This document shows, one piece after another, positions 34,045 through 41,800 of a stretch of 64,000 nucleotides of DNA (within the stretch, counting starts at the first letter, position 1; each line of letters begins with the position of its first letter). The stretch spans positions 1-64,000 of the forward strand of contig JBDRBT010000014.1 in the NCBI GenBank assembly GCA_043822385.1. The letters are read 5' to 3'. The notes under the pieces were generated by a model that saw nothing but the letters and a program-made list of their open reading frames with translations, was not told the origin of the DNA and did no database searches. This DNA comes from JABWCK01 sp043822385 (GTDB lineage: Archaea > Micrarchaeota > Micrarchaeia > Norongarragalinales > Norongarragalinaceae). The position numbers and the translations under genes are program-made.

Positions 34045-34881
34045 ATGTTTTACGCAGAAAAAGAATCTCTCTTACTTGCTACGGGATTAAGTTTGACACA
34101 AATAGCGGAAATAATTTGTGATTCACCAAAAGAAAAAACAATTGAAGAAAGATTGCAAACAAAATCTAAAAAATACTTAGACCGGTACTTAATCATTAAA
34201 GAGTACAAGGAATTAACTAAAAACGAAAAAGTAGTTGAAGCTATAGTCCCCGTAATAGGCGGCTTGCCGTGCACTGGCAAAACAACTATTGCACGAGAAC
34301 TAGGCGTACGCCTTGGTTTCGGCACGATAATCAGCGGAGATACAGTACGCGAATCACTCAGGGAACTAGTTTCTGAAGCAGAACACCCCGAATTCTTTAC
34401 CAGCGTCTACGACTCGTGGAAATTCTTCGGAAACGAGCCGACAAAAGAAAACGTAATCGCAGGCTACCGCAAGCAAGCGGAAATTATTTCTCGCGTAATG
34501 CAGAAAATAATGTGGCGGGCGGCAATAAAAGACGGGGAAAACATGGCGATTGAGTACTTACACTTTCTCCCTGAACTAATAGATAAGGAAATACTAGAAC
34601 ACCCGAGCATAATTCCCATAGTACTCGCAGTGCCAGACGTGGAATTACACAAAACTAACGTGAGAAAAAGAACGTACTTCCACATGAAAGGCGGGTGGCA
34701 AAGACTCTTGGATAACCTACCCCAGTACAGAATAATGCACGATTACCAAACAGCACAAGCAAAAAAATACGGAATCCCTGTAATCGAGTATTTAGGAAAC
34801 ACAGACGAAGTAATTGAACAAGTTCTCGATATTGTTTTCGAACGAATAAAAAAACTAAACAAAACCAGTGGAAAAAAATGA
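34045..34881 (+). CDS. Mevalonate-3-phosphate 5-kinase candidate (2-phosphoglycerate-kinase-like)
   Basis: I start at ATG 34045, behind GGTGA; a GTG at 34036 would overlap HAD 1. The protein has an N-terminal helical ATP-cone-like region (about 1-60) and a P-loop kinase domain with GLPCTGKTT (about 73-81), RLGFGTIISGDTVRESLREL and a late RYREMHDYQ-like region (QYRIMHDYQ). This layout is that of archaeal 2-phosphoglycerate kinase. The T. acidophilum mevalonate-3-phosphate 5-kinase belongs to the same family, and this gene sits between a mevalonate 3-kinase and a decarboxylase, so I infer that role. True 2-phosphoglycerate kinase is the alternative. Confidence 0.7.
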   Translation: MFYAEKESLLLATGLSLTQIAEIICDSPKEKTIEERLQTKSKKYLDRYLIIKEYKELTKNEKVVEAIVPVIGGLPCTGKTTIARELGVRLGFGTIISGDTVRESLRELVSEAEHPEFFTSVYDSWKFFGNEPTKENVIAGYRKQAEIISRVMQKIMWRAAIKDGENMAIEYLHFLPELIDKEILEHPSIIPIVLAVPDVELHKTNVRKRTYFHMKGGWQRLLDNLPQYRIMHDYQTAQAKKYGIPVIEYLGNTDEVIEQVLDIVFERIKKLNKTSGKK

Positions 34882-35813
34882 CTCTATTAATACTAGACAT
34901 TGATGAAGTTTTTCGCCACATGACTAAAGCAAACGCAACAAACAACGCTTTAAAGGAATACGGCGTCGAAATAAAGAATTTTGATGACAAAACCAGGGAT
35001 GAAATACTTAATTTTGGGCGGGAAAAAAACAAGTTTTTCACTGAACGCGGACAAACTATGGGCACGCTTTACGCGCTAGCTAAAAACAAAACAAACATTA
35101 AAGAATTACAGGAAATGGCTAAAAACAGCCCGAGTAAAGCAGAAGAAATAATAGAAACCGCTCGAAAAAACGTAAAGAACGAATTAACGCCGGAATTCGA
35201 AAAAGAACTAGGACAACGCTTCAAGGAACACAACTACCCCATGGAAGAAAAAATCCTAAAAAGCATAGACTTCGAGCACAAAAACGCTCTACAACGGTTG
35301 TTAAAAACGCATGACGCAATTTTTGTTACTAGCTCAGATTCAGCGTCAACGCGCGCCTGGCTCAACACGCACGGTTTCGAACAAATACCGTTAATCGGCA
35401 GGGAAGACGTTCCTCTTGACACTGAAGGAAAACCTAAAACAAAACCCGCACCCCATGCTTACTGGAAAGCACTAACTAAAAAGAGTTCGACCGGCTTGCT
35501 TATTGACGCGCCTAAAGAAGTGATTATAGTAGGCGACGCGAAAGGCGATATGGATGCGGCAGTAAACACTGTAAACGCGTTGAAAAAAAGGTTTAAACAA
35601 AACAAAATCAAACTAACAAAATGCCTGGTGTTAAGTGGAAAAACAGAATCAGAATTAAAGAGTATTGCAACTGCAAAACCAACTCATGTTTTCAAGGATT
35701 TTACTGATTTTGCTGAACACACAGATAATCTAGAAAAACTGAAAACAATGCAAGCAGAAGGAGCTTCATTCAAAATAAGCTCAAAAGCAGTGGAAAGAAT
35801 AATAGAAAGGTGA
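34878..35813 (+). CDS. HAD-superfamily hydrolase 2 of the mevalonate cluster
   Basis: A 311-residue HAD protein whose ATG overlaps the kinase stop (ATGA). Motif I is ILDIDEVF with both Asp7 and Asp9, motif II is IFVTSSDSAST (about 148-158), motif III Lys is in KPKTKPAPHAYWKA, and motif IV is VIIVGDAKGDMDAA (about 216-229). A large helical cap (about 30-140) comes after motif I. It diverges strongly from HAD 1 and HAD 3, yet all three share the pattern D-x-[DG]-x-x-[ILF]-R after the nucleophile. No substrate can be assigned. Confidence 0.75.
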   Translation: MTLLILDIDEVFRHMTKANATNNALKEYGVEIKNFDDKTRDEILNFGREKNKFFTERGQTMGTLYALAKNKTNIKELQEMAKNSPSKAEEIIETARKNVKNELTPEFEKELGQRFKEHNYPMEEKILKSIDFEHKNALQRLLKTHDAIFVTSSDSASTRAWLNTHGFEQIPLIGREDVPLDTEGKPKTKPAPHAYWKALTKKSSTGLLIDAPKEVIIVGDAKGDMDAAVNTVNALKKRFKQNKIKLTKCLVLSGKTESELKSIATAKPTHVFKDFTDFAEHTDNLEKLKTMQAEGASFKISSKAVERIIER

Positions 35814-35817
35814 GAAA

Positions 35818-36960
35818 ATGATGTTGCAACCAGAATTAGAAAAACAAACAGAAGAAACTACTCGCGCGATAATAAGCCGATTAAAAGAAATTGGTTGGAC
35901 TGAACCAACTAAAACAACACCTAGCGCAACAGTAGACGGCGAAGCGTTAGTGGAAGCAAACTCTATTCTAGGAATAGAAAAATACTTGGGAATGGTTGAC
36001 AAGAAACTGAGAATAGCTTACTTTTCTTCAATAAAATTAACAAATAACTCGACGGTTACTAGAACGTACGTAAAGTTTGACGCTTCATTACAAGAAGACC
36101 TAGTATACATCGCTGGAAAAGAAGCTGGAGAAAAAGAAAGGAACAGAATACTAACCGCAGTAAACGCTTACCGCGAATTAACCGGAATCAACAGCAAAAT
36201 TTTATACGCATCTCAAAACACCTTCAAAGGCGGAAACGAAGGAAAAGGCTTAGGCACTAGTGCGGCGGCGGGCGCAGCCCTAGGCGCAGCACTAGTTCAA
36301 GCATCAATGCCTAAGCTTTTCAAGGAAACTTACTTTGTTGAATCAATAGCCCGGCTAGTAGCTGGCTCTGCCCCTCAATCAATAGCAGGCGGATTTTCAG
36401 TATGGCTATCAGATGCATCATACTTAAAAAAACCAAACGAATCTTACAGCGTTCGAATAGACAAGGGCGATTTCGACGTAAAACTAGTCGTCATCCCTAT
36501 TCCTCAAGTTGCTAAAACTGAAGACGCGCACGAAGCAGCAGTCAAATCACCTCATTACTTAGAGTGGGTTAAGAAAAAGTGTTTCACAGTACCTCACTTG
36601 ATGGAAGCAATAATCAACAAGGACTTGCAAGCAATAGGCGAACACGCTGAAGAAGACTCTCAGTGGCTAAACAAAATTATTACTACGGGCGGCGGAATAA
36701 ACAACTGGGTTGAAGACACGGAATCTCTAAGACAAGCAGTAATAAACTTAAGGAAAAAACAAGGCTTGTTAGCTTACTACTCAATGGATACCGGGCCGTC
36801 AATAGCGGTTTTAACGAACGCGCATGACGCGGAAGCAGTGAAAAACGGTTTGGAAGAAGCACTAGACCGGAAATACGCGGGAAAAGCATTTATTGCTGAA
36901 ATGGGTGGCGGACCAAAAATCCTAGATCCCAGCAAAAAAACTGAATTAATACGTACGTGA
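35818..36960 (+). CDS. Mevalonate 3,5-bisphosphate decarboxylase candidate
   Basis: A 380-residue protein of the diphosphomevalonate decarboxylase/GHMP family, starting at ATG 35818 behind GGTGAG. The phosphate loop GKGLGTSAAAGAALGAAL spans about 143-160, and VAGSAPQSIAGGFSVWLS follows. The catalytic Asp of decarboxylases is kept as Asp324 in YYSMDTGPSIAVL, unlike the companion protein at 32151. With a 3-kinase and a 5-kinase upstream, its substrate is inferred to be mevalonate 3,5-bisphosphate, giving isopentenyl phosphate for the kinase encoded at 37711. Ordinary mevalonate 5-diphosphate or 5-phosphate decarboxylation is the alternative. Confidence 0.72.
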   Translation: MMLQPELEKQTEETTRAIISRLKEIGWTEPTKTTPSATVDGEALVEANSILGIEKYLGMVDKKLRIAYFSSIKLTNNSTVTRTYVKFDASLQEDLVYIAGKEAGEKERNRILTAVNAYRELTGINSKILYASQNTFKGGNEGKGLGTSAAAGAALGAALVQASMPKLFKETYFVESIARLVAGSAPQSIAGGFSVWLSDASYLKKPNESYSVRIDKGDFDVKLVVIPIPQVAKTEDAHEAAVKSPHYLEWVKKKCFTVPHLMEAIINKDLQAIGEHAEEDSQWLNKIITTGGGINNWVEDTESLRQAVINLRKKQGLLAYYSMDTGPSIAVLTNAHDAEAVKNGLEEALDRKYAGKAFIAEMGGGPKILDPSKKTELIRT

Positions 36961-37724
36961 GCACATTGATCACTACCCTTGTTTTTGACGTGGACGGCAT
37001 TTTACGAAATTCAGGACCAGCAATACACTATTTCCTCAACGAAACACTCAAAAAAGAAGTTGGGTGGGAAATTCCTTTCGGAGAAAAAGAGCACTTAGCA
37101 ATTAGGGGTAACTGGAAAGAATTCTCCAACATAAAAACTACGCTTCCAGTAGTATTTGCTGTAAAAAAAACAGGTTTAAATGTAAAAAAAATTCTTGAGG
37201 CCAAGAATGCTAAAGAAACGTTAATGCAAATATACAAAGAAAACCCAACAGACGAAAAAACTATTGAAACCCTTTACCAGGTTTTCATGAAACAATATAC
37301 TAGCTTAGATAACGCATCGCTAAAAGCAGTAAACCCAATTCCAGACTGTTTTAAAGCGGTGCAACAATTAGCAAAAAAATACAAACTAGCTTGTTTTTCA
37401 GACAGCAGTTCCAAACTCCATGAAGCTTGGCTAACTTATTGGAACGCCAAGCACTTTTTTCAAGCGAACATAGGGATCGAAGAAAGCAAAGCTAAAAAAC
37501 CAGACCCAAAAGGGCTTGAACTAGTTAGCGCCGAGCTGAAAACTAAACCTGGAGAAATGGCTTATATCGGCGATAGCACGATAGATATTGAAACTGCACG
37601 AGCGTTTGGTTGTAAAAGCATCGCGATCAGTACGGGTTTTGCAAAAAAAAGCGAATTATTAAAAAACAAGCCAAATTTCTTTTACGAAAACTTGCAAGAA
37701 TTAGTTAACGCTAATCTCGGGTAA
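36957..37724 (+). CDS. HAD-superfamily hydrolase 3 of the mevalonate cluster
   Basis: A 255-residue canonical HAD hydrolase starting at GTG 36957, which overlaps the decarboxylase stop (GTGA). Motif I is LVFDVDGILRNS (Asp11, Asp13), motif II is LACFSDSSSKLHE (about 142-154), motif III is SKAKKPDPKGLELV (about 179-192), and motif IV is MAYIGDSTIDIETARAFG (about 201-218). This is the phosphoglycolate-phosphatase-like type with a helical cap. It ends the plus-strand string and overlaps the convergent isopentenyl phosphate kinase gene by 14 bp. Substrate unknown. Confidence 0.82.
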   Translation: MSTLITTLVFDVDGILRNSGPAIHYFLNETLKKEVGWEIPFGEKEHLAIRGNWKEFSNIKTTLPVVFAVKKTGLNVKKILEAKNAKETLMQIYKENPTDEKTIETLYQVFMKQYTSLDNASLKAVNPIPDCFKAVQQLAKKYKLACFSDSSSKLHEAWLTYWNAKHFFQANIGIEESKAKKPDPKGLELVSAELKTKPGEMAYIGDSTIDIETARAFGCKSIAISTGFAKKSELLKNKPNFFYENLQELVNANLG

Positions 37725-38526
37725 TAGTCGTTCCCATCACTTTTTTACCAAGCAAGGCGTCTTCAAAACGGCCTGGCGCGTCGCCGTTAATTATTTGCAC
37801 TTCAACACCCATTTGCGCTACGTCAATCAAGCGCTCGAGCTTGTGAAGCATTCCGCCAGTAACGTCTTTGCCTGCAGCGCCCTTTACGTTGTATTTCATT
37901 TCCTGAAAACGAGCGCGGTTCAATACAGCGATAGGCGCCTCGCCTTTAGCTGGAGGAAAGTTTTCGAACACGCCGTCAACATTACCAACCATTATTACGC
38001 GAGCAGGCTTCAATTCCTTGCTTAAGTAAAACAAGATTTCGTCAGCAGAAATAATCGAGCAACCCTGTTTCTCGTCGAGAACAGCGTCGCCGAAAGGAAC
38101 AGGCACGAAACCCTCCTTCAAAAAGAGTTTTAACGCACTCAAATCCCAGTTCACAATCCTGCTGTCGCGAGCAATTACGCCCGCAGAAGTTTGTAACGAA
38201 ACCGCGTGCAAGCCAGCTTTCAACAAATTATCAATAACAATCCGGTTTATTGTGCTCGCGGCATCCTGCACTTTAGCAAAACCAAGCTTGCTGTCCGGCT
38301 GAATAAACCCTTTATGTGTTTCAAACTCGTGAGCATGTTGGTGAGGAAAAGAACCACCGCCATGCGCTAAAACTAATTGCCCGGGATTTTTCTTGGTGAA
38401 TGCAAGCGCTTCCTTGCCTAAACGCGCTATAGTTCCGGGTTTTGCAGTAAACGCCATAGCCTTGTCGGTAATAACGCTTCCACCAAATTTAACCAAAACC
38501 AAGTTCTTCAAAAAATACACACTCAA
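37711..38526 (-). CDS. Isopentenyl phosphate kinase
   Basis: An amino-acid-kinase-fold enzyme that turns isopentenyl phosphate into IPP with ATP. VKFGGSVITDK (about 12-22) is the ATP-binding start. The IPK-specific His is His62 in AHGGGSFPHQHA, and the C-terminal NVDGVF (about 183) and GAAGKDVTGGMLHKLERLI (about 222-240) complete the fold. The 271-residue form uses TTG 38526; a GTG at 38520 or TTG 38511 are possible starts, so the true N-terminus is uncertain. Its presence fits a route in which decarboxylation happens before the final phosphorylation. Confidence 0.92.
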   Translation of the reverse strand: MSVYFLKNLVLVKFGGSVITDKAMAFTAKPGTIARLGKEALAFTKKNPGQLVLAHGGGSFPHQHAHEFETHKGFIQPDSKLGFAKVQDAASTINRIVIDNLLKAGLHAVSLQTSAGVIARDSRIVNWDLSALKLFLKEGFVPVPFGDAVLDEKQGCSIISADEILFYLSKELKPARVIMVGNVDGVFENFPPAKGEAPIAVLNRARFQEMKYNVKGAAGKDVTGGMLHKLERLIDVAQMGVEVQIINGDAPGRFEDALLGKKVMGTTITRD

Positions 38527-38600
38527 TAGTCAATATGTTCCTCACTACTTAAAAATACAAAGGCGTACATTATTATTATTAGAAAACCTGTGACAAAAAA

Positions 38601-40013
38601 ATGAAAACGCCTTTTCTCAAAATTAAACCAAATTCTCTCGAAAGCGTTGTTTTCAAAGTAATGGGCACAACTGATTTCGAAACGCCCTTAGACCACACTA
38701 CAGTTCACCCTAAGGTTTGGCGCGTAATCAACAACAACCGGCCCGAAGGAATACACAAACACGGCGCTAATCCACCAGGTAGAATGAATCACAATATTCT
38801 AAAACTACCTGTAGACGTTTTTGAAGGAAAAAGAAAAAACGAGTTAGATTTAATAAAAAAAACAATCAAAAAAACTAAAGAAGTTAAAGAATACTTGGAA
38901 ATAAACCCCGAAGAAAAAAAGAGCTTAAACCGAGTTATTAACCACGCTATTTTCCTTCACACACTAAAATCACCTTATTACTGGAGGACGTCACTTACCG
39001 CTGACCCCAAGTACCATAAATCGATTTACACTGAAGCTCAAAACATTCCGGCGGAAATGAACCGACACAATGCCCGCGAGCTAGCGAAGTTCGCTCACGA
39101 AAAACTAAGTGCGGGGCAAAAAGAATTCATATTTATGGATACGGGAACTGGTTTGGGCACTACAACTCGTTTTGTTCTGGAAGAAATTCAAAAAATAAAT
39201 CCAGACCACTTGAAGAAAATCACAGTAGTACTTAACGACATTGATAAAAAAACCTTAACGCAAGTAGGGGACAAATTAAAACAAGATTTCGGAGTCAAAT
39301 TAGAACTACTTCCTTCAACTTTCTATGTTGCAATTCAAGCATTAAAAACAAAAGGAATGAAAGAAGCGTGGAGAATGGCGGATGAAGAAGTTTACGAAAA
39401 AATGCAGAAACTAAAAGGAAGACTAGATGCGTATACGTCCTTTGCTTCCTGGAACAACTTACCTCACTCGGAAATAGCTTTCAAAACAGTTAAAGCACTA
39501 TTGAAAAAAGGGGGTAAAGCGTTTTTGGGTGATTGGGGGGGCTATGACATTACTCAAAAAGAATTCACTCAAAACGAACTAGACCGAAAAATAAACGCAG
39601 AAGGAAACGTTACAGTACGAAAAAATATCAAGGGCTTCTGGTGGTTTTGGCTTCACCACCACGGCTGCATTGATTTGAATACGAACCAACAAAAATGGTG
39701 GCGCAAACTAGAACGCCACATAGACACTGCAGACAAAGTAAATGTTTTAAACTGGTTCAACTCAAACTACAAAAAAATGGAGGCAGAACGAAAAAAACGC
39801 GGGAGAAAATACACTTTCTTTGGTTACGCTAACCGAGCTTACCGCACTCCAGAAATGGTTCGAAACGCAGCAGTAAAAGCAGGTTTGAAAGTAAAGTATG
39901 TTGGTTATCCGCTAGCAAACAAGAAAACAACTGAAAACGGCAGCATCACGTACGAACCGCACAATCCTCGCTTTGTCACTTGGCACGCGATACTTGAAAA
40001 AAGGTCAGGTTAA
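38601..40013 (+). CDS. Class I SAM-dependent methyltransferase, large variant
   Basis: A 470-residue protein of unknown target. The SAM-binding glycine loop is FIFMDTGTGLGTTT (about 177-190), the acidic end of the second strand is VVLNDIDKK (about 210-218), and KGGKAFLGDWGGYD (about 305-318) is the later strand. An N-terminal domain of about 165 residues and a C-terminal domain with Trp-rich FWWFWLHHHG flank the core. Size and Trp/His content are unusual. It is downstream of IPK, on the other strand, with no visible operon partner except the DUF218-like gene 38 bp later. Confidence 0.65.
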   Translation: MKTPFLKIKPNSLESVVFKVMGTTDFETPLDHTTVHPKVWRVINNNRPEGIHKHGANPPGRMNHNILKLPVDVFEGKRKNELDLIKKTIKKTKEVKEYLEINPEEKKSLNRVINHAIFLHTLKSPYYWRTSLTADPKYHKSIYTEAQNIPAEMNRHNARELAKFAHEKLSAGQKEFIFMDTGTGLGTTTRFVLEEIQKINPDHLKKITVVLNDIDKKTLTQVGDKLKQDFGVKLELLPSTFYVAIQALKTKGMKEAWRMADEEVYEKMQKLKGRLDAYTSFASWNNLPHSEIAFKTVKALLKKGGKAFLGDWGGYDITQKEFTQNELDRKINAEGNVTVRKNIKGFWWFWLHHHGCIDLNTNQQKWWRKLERHIDTADKVNVLNWFNSNYKKMEAERKKRGRKYTFFGYANRAYRTPEMVRNAAVKAGLKVKYVGYPLANKKTTENGSITYEPHNPRFVTWHAILEKRSG

Positions 40014-40051
40014 CCACAATCATAATAAACAAAAAAGAAATAAAACACGTA

Positions 40052-40609
40052 ATGAAATTAGGCTTGGTTTTGGCGGCAGACACTATTGTTGCAGACAAAA
40101 AACGAAAGGAAGTCGCTGACGTCGAAACAGCGCTATCAAACAAACTACAAGAAATACGAAACAACAACTCAGTGACAAAACGCTTAGCGCTCGAACGAGT
40201 AGCTAAAATGAAGGCAAACAACGAAATCACGAAAATAAAGAAAAAGAAAATACAGAACCCTGAAAAAGGATTCATTCAAGCTGCTTATGCCCGGCTGGAA
40301 AAAGCACTTGAATTATACGAAAACAAAAAAATAGACAAGATAATAGTTACTTGCGACCACCCCATAGGCTTCCCTCACGAGGGGCCCAGAATGCATGAAA
40401 TCAGTGCTGCGTGGTTAAGGAAAAACGGCGTGCCTGAAAAAGACGTTCTGCGCGTAACTAACTCGCGGTGGACACTTGAAGAAATAGCCGGAATGAAACA
40501 ACACATAAACGAACAAAAACCGGAAGAAGTGCACGTGATTACTTCTGATTTTCACGTTGAGCGAGCGCTAGAGTCATTCAAGCAAGCATTCCGCGAGTCA
40601 AAACAATAG
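40052..40609 (+). CDS. YdcF/DUF218-like protein, possibly frameshifted at its 3' end
   Basis: A 185-residue protein. The segments KIIVTCDHPIGF, AAWLRKNGVPEKDVLRVTNSRWTLEEI and VHVITSDFHVERALESFKQAF follow the DUF218 pattern, whose proteins bind nucleotides or act in surface-polymer metabolism. The frame stops at 40607-40609, but one frame over the sequence stays open for 31 codons with plausible protein (TIGHAVKTIEDKGLPGEEK) to 40701. This suggests a frameshift at the AAAA run near 40599-40602, or sequencing error. Confidence 0.6.
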   Translation: MKLGLVLAADTIVADKKRKEVADVETALSNKLQEIRNNNSVTKRLALERVAKMKANNEITKIKKKKIQNPEKGFIQAAYARLEKALELYENKKIDKIIVTCDHPIGFPHEGPRMHEISAAWLRKNGVPEKDVLRVTNSRWTLEEIAGMKQHINEQKPEEVHVITSDFHVERALESFKQAFRESKQ

Positions 40610-40697
40610 GACATGCAGTAAAAACAATAGAAGACAAAGGTTTGCCGGGAGAAGAAAAACGAGTACTCAGAGATACAAGAAACGCCAGAAAAATACG

Positions 40698-41147
40698 CTA
40701 GTCTTCAAAGCCTTTTTCGCGCAAGTGGTTAACGTAATTCCTCCAGCTGGACTCAATTAGTTTCTTGTCGTCTTGAGTGCAATCGCGAAGTTTTTTCGCA
40801 GGCACGCCAGCCCACAAACCCTCAACCACACTACCAGGGATTACAACAGAACCAGCAGCAATAATACTCCAATCCTTCACTACCGCCCCGTCAAGAACGG
40901 TTGCATTAAGTCCTATCAAAACATTAGAACCAATCTTGCAACCATGCAATACTGCCGCATGGCCAACAGTCACGTTATTACCAACGCTAACCTCCGCATG
41001 CAAAACGCAGAACTCTTGCACATTAACGTTATTGCCAATACTAATAGAGCCCTCGTCGTCATTCAAAACACAGAAAGGAGCAGCATAAAAATTCTTTCCA
41101 AAGGAAACAGACTCACCTAAAACTGCTTTATCGCTAACGAAACTCAT
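40698..41147 (-). CDS. Left-handed beta-helix hexapeptide protein, gamma-carbonic-anhydrase-like
   Basis: I start at ATG 41147 (149 residues), since the upstream frame encodes only a hydrophobic readthrough. Hexapeptide repeats run through residues about 15-110 (VSIGNNVNVQEFCVLHAEVSVGNNVTVGHAAVLHG). His residues at VLHAEV, TVGHAAV and LHGC fit the three zinc ligands of the gamma-carbonic anhydrase group, and GVPAKKLR with a C-terminal helix closes the fold. Activity as carbonic anhydrase is not proved by sequence. It is convergent with the gene before it. Confidence 0.85.
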   Translation of the reverse strand: MSFVSDKAVLGESVSFGKNFYAAPFCVLNDDEGSISIGNNVNVQEFCVLHAEVSVGNNVTVGHAAVLHGCKIGSNVLIGLNATVLDGAVVKDWSIIAAGSVVIPGSVVEGLWAGVPAKKLRDCTQDDKKLIESSWRNYVNHLREKGFED

Positions 41148-41200
41148 AACTAAAAAAATACAATAAAGAAATATTAAACCCAACCAGCTCCTTAAAAAAG

Positions 41201-41241
41201 CCATTAAATTAATATACATTAAAAATAAATGAATTTAATGG
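41201..41241. promoter_or_regulatory. Perfect inverted repeat CCATTAAATT-N21-AATTTAATGG before the toxin-antitoxin pair
   Basis: Ten-base arms at 41201-41210 and 41232-41241 surround the TATA-like TTAATATACATT. The right arm ends eight bases before the antitoxin ATG. Antitoxins of this type often repress their own promoter through such repeats. The arms also fall between two divergent transcripts. Confidence 0.5.
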
Positions 41242-41248
41242 TGAAAGA

Positions 41249-41509
41249 ATGAACATAAGCATGCATTTCGAGGGGTATTCAGAAAAAATAATTGCGGAAG
41301 CATTAAAACAAGGCATTGTAAAAACCAAAGCAGAAGCACTTAGGTTAGGCTTACTAGAATTAAACCAAAAATACGGCTTAGTCGCCACTAATTTAGAAGA
41401 GTTAGAACTTCAACAAGACTTAAAAGAAATCGACAGAATCGAAAAAGCAATTAAAACCGGCAAAACTAAGCTTTACAAAGCAAAGAGCCTTGATGAAATA
41501 TTCAGGTAA
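41249..41509 (+). CDS. RelB-like antitoxin
   Basis: An 86-residue protein: a short strand (NISMHFEGYSEK), then helices with AEALKQGIVKTKAEALRLGLLELNQKY, the ribbon-helix-helix pattern of antitoxins, and a charged C-terminal tail that would wrap the toxin. It lies 5 bp before a RelE-type toxin gene in the same orientation. Neutralising the toxin and autorepressing at the 41201-41241 repeat is the expected role. Confidence 0.7.
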   Translation: MNISMHFEGYSEKIIAEALKQGIVKTKAEALRLGLLELNQKYGLVATNLEELELQQDLKEIDRIEKAIKTGKTKLYKAKSLDEIFR

Positions 41510-41514
41510 AAGCA

Positions 41515-41763
41515 ATGGAATACCAACTAGCTTACACCGATGAATTTAAAAAAGACGTGAAAAAACTAGACGCGTCAATGAAACCACGCGTAAAAAAAGC
41601 AATAGAAAAAATAATTCAAGAACCAACTCGATTTAAACCCTTAGAACACAAGGCAAATACTTTTAGAGTAAGATTCAGCGTATACCGTTTAATTTACAAA
41701 GTAGAAAAAAACACAATACTATTATTACGTTTGGGAAAAAGAGATGACGTCTACGACGACTAA
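41515..41763 (+). CDS. RelE/ParE-type toxin
   Basis: An 82-residue protein with the RelE superfamily layout: LAYTDEFKKDVKKL (strand-helix), KKAIEKIIQEP, then the strands HKANTFRVRFSVYRLIYKVEKNTILLLRLGKRDDVYDD. The VRFSVYRLIYKV and LRLGKRDDVYDD motifs are very close to the RelE/YoeB-like plasmid-stabilisation pattern. These toxins usually cleave mRNA on the ribosome. Its partner gene is directly upstream. The pair sits between gamma-CA-like and fni, near the isoprenoid genes, with no visible mobile element. Confidence 0.8.
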   Translation: MEYQLAYTDEFKKDVKKLDASMKPRVKKAIEKIIQEPTRFKPLEHKANTFRVRFSVYRLIYKVEKNTILLLRLGKRDDVYDD

Positions 41764-41800
41764 CATTAGTTTTTAATCACTAAAGTAATATTTATTTAAC

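Noticed and set aside
34045..34881. 2-phosphoglycerate kinase as the plain annotation of the P-loop gene
   Set aside because: Family match is real, but the gene is coupled between the mevalonate 3-kinase and decarboxylase genes, so mevalonate-3-phosphate 5-kinase is preferred; kept as an alternative.
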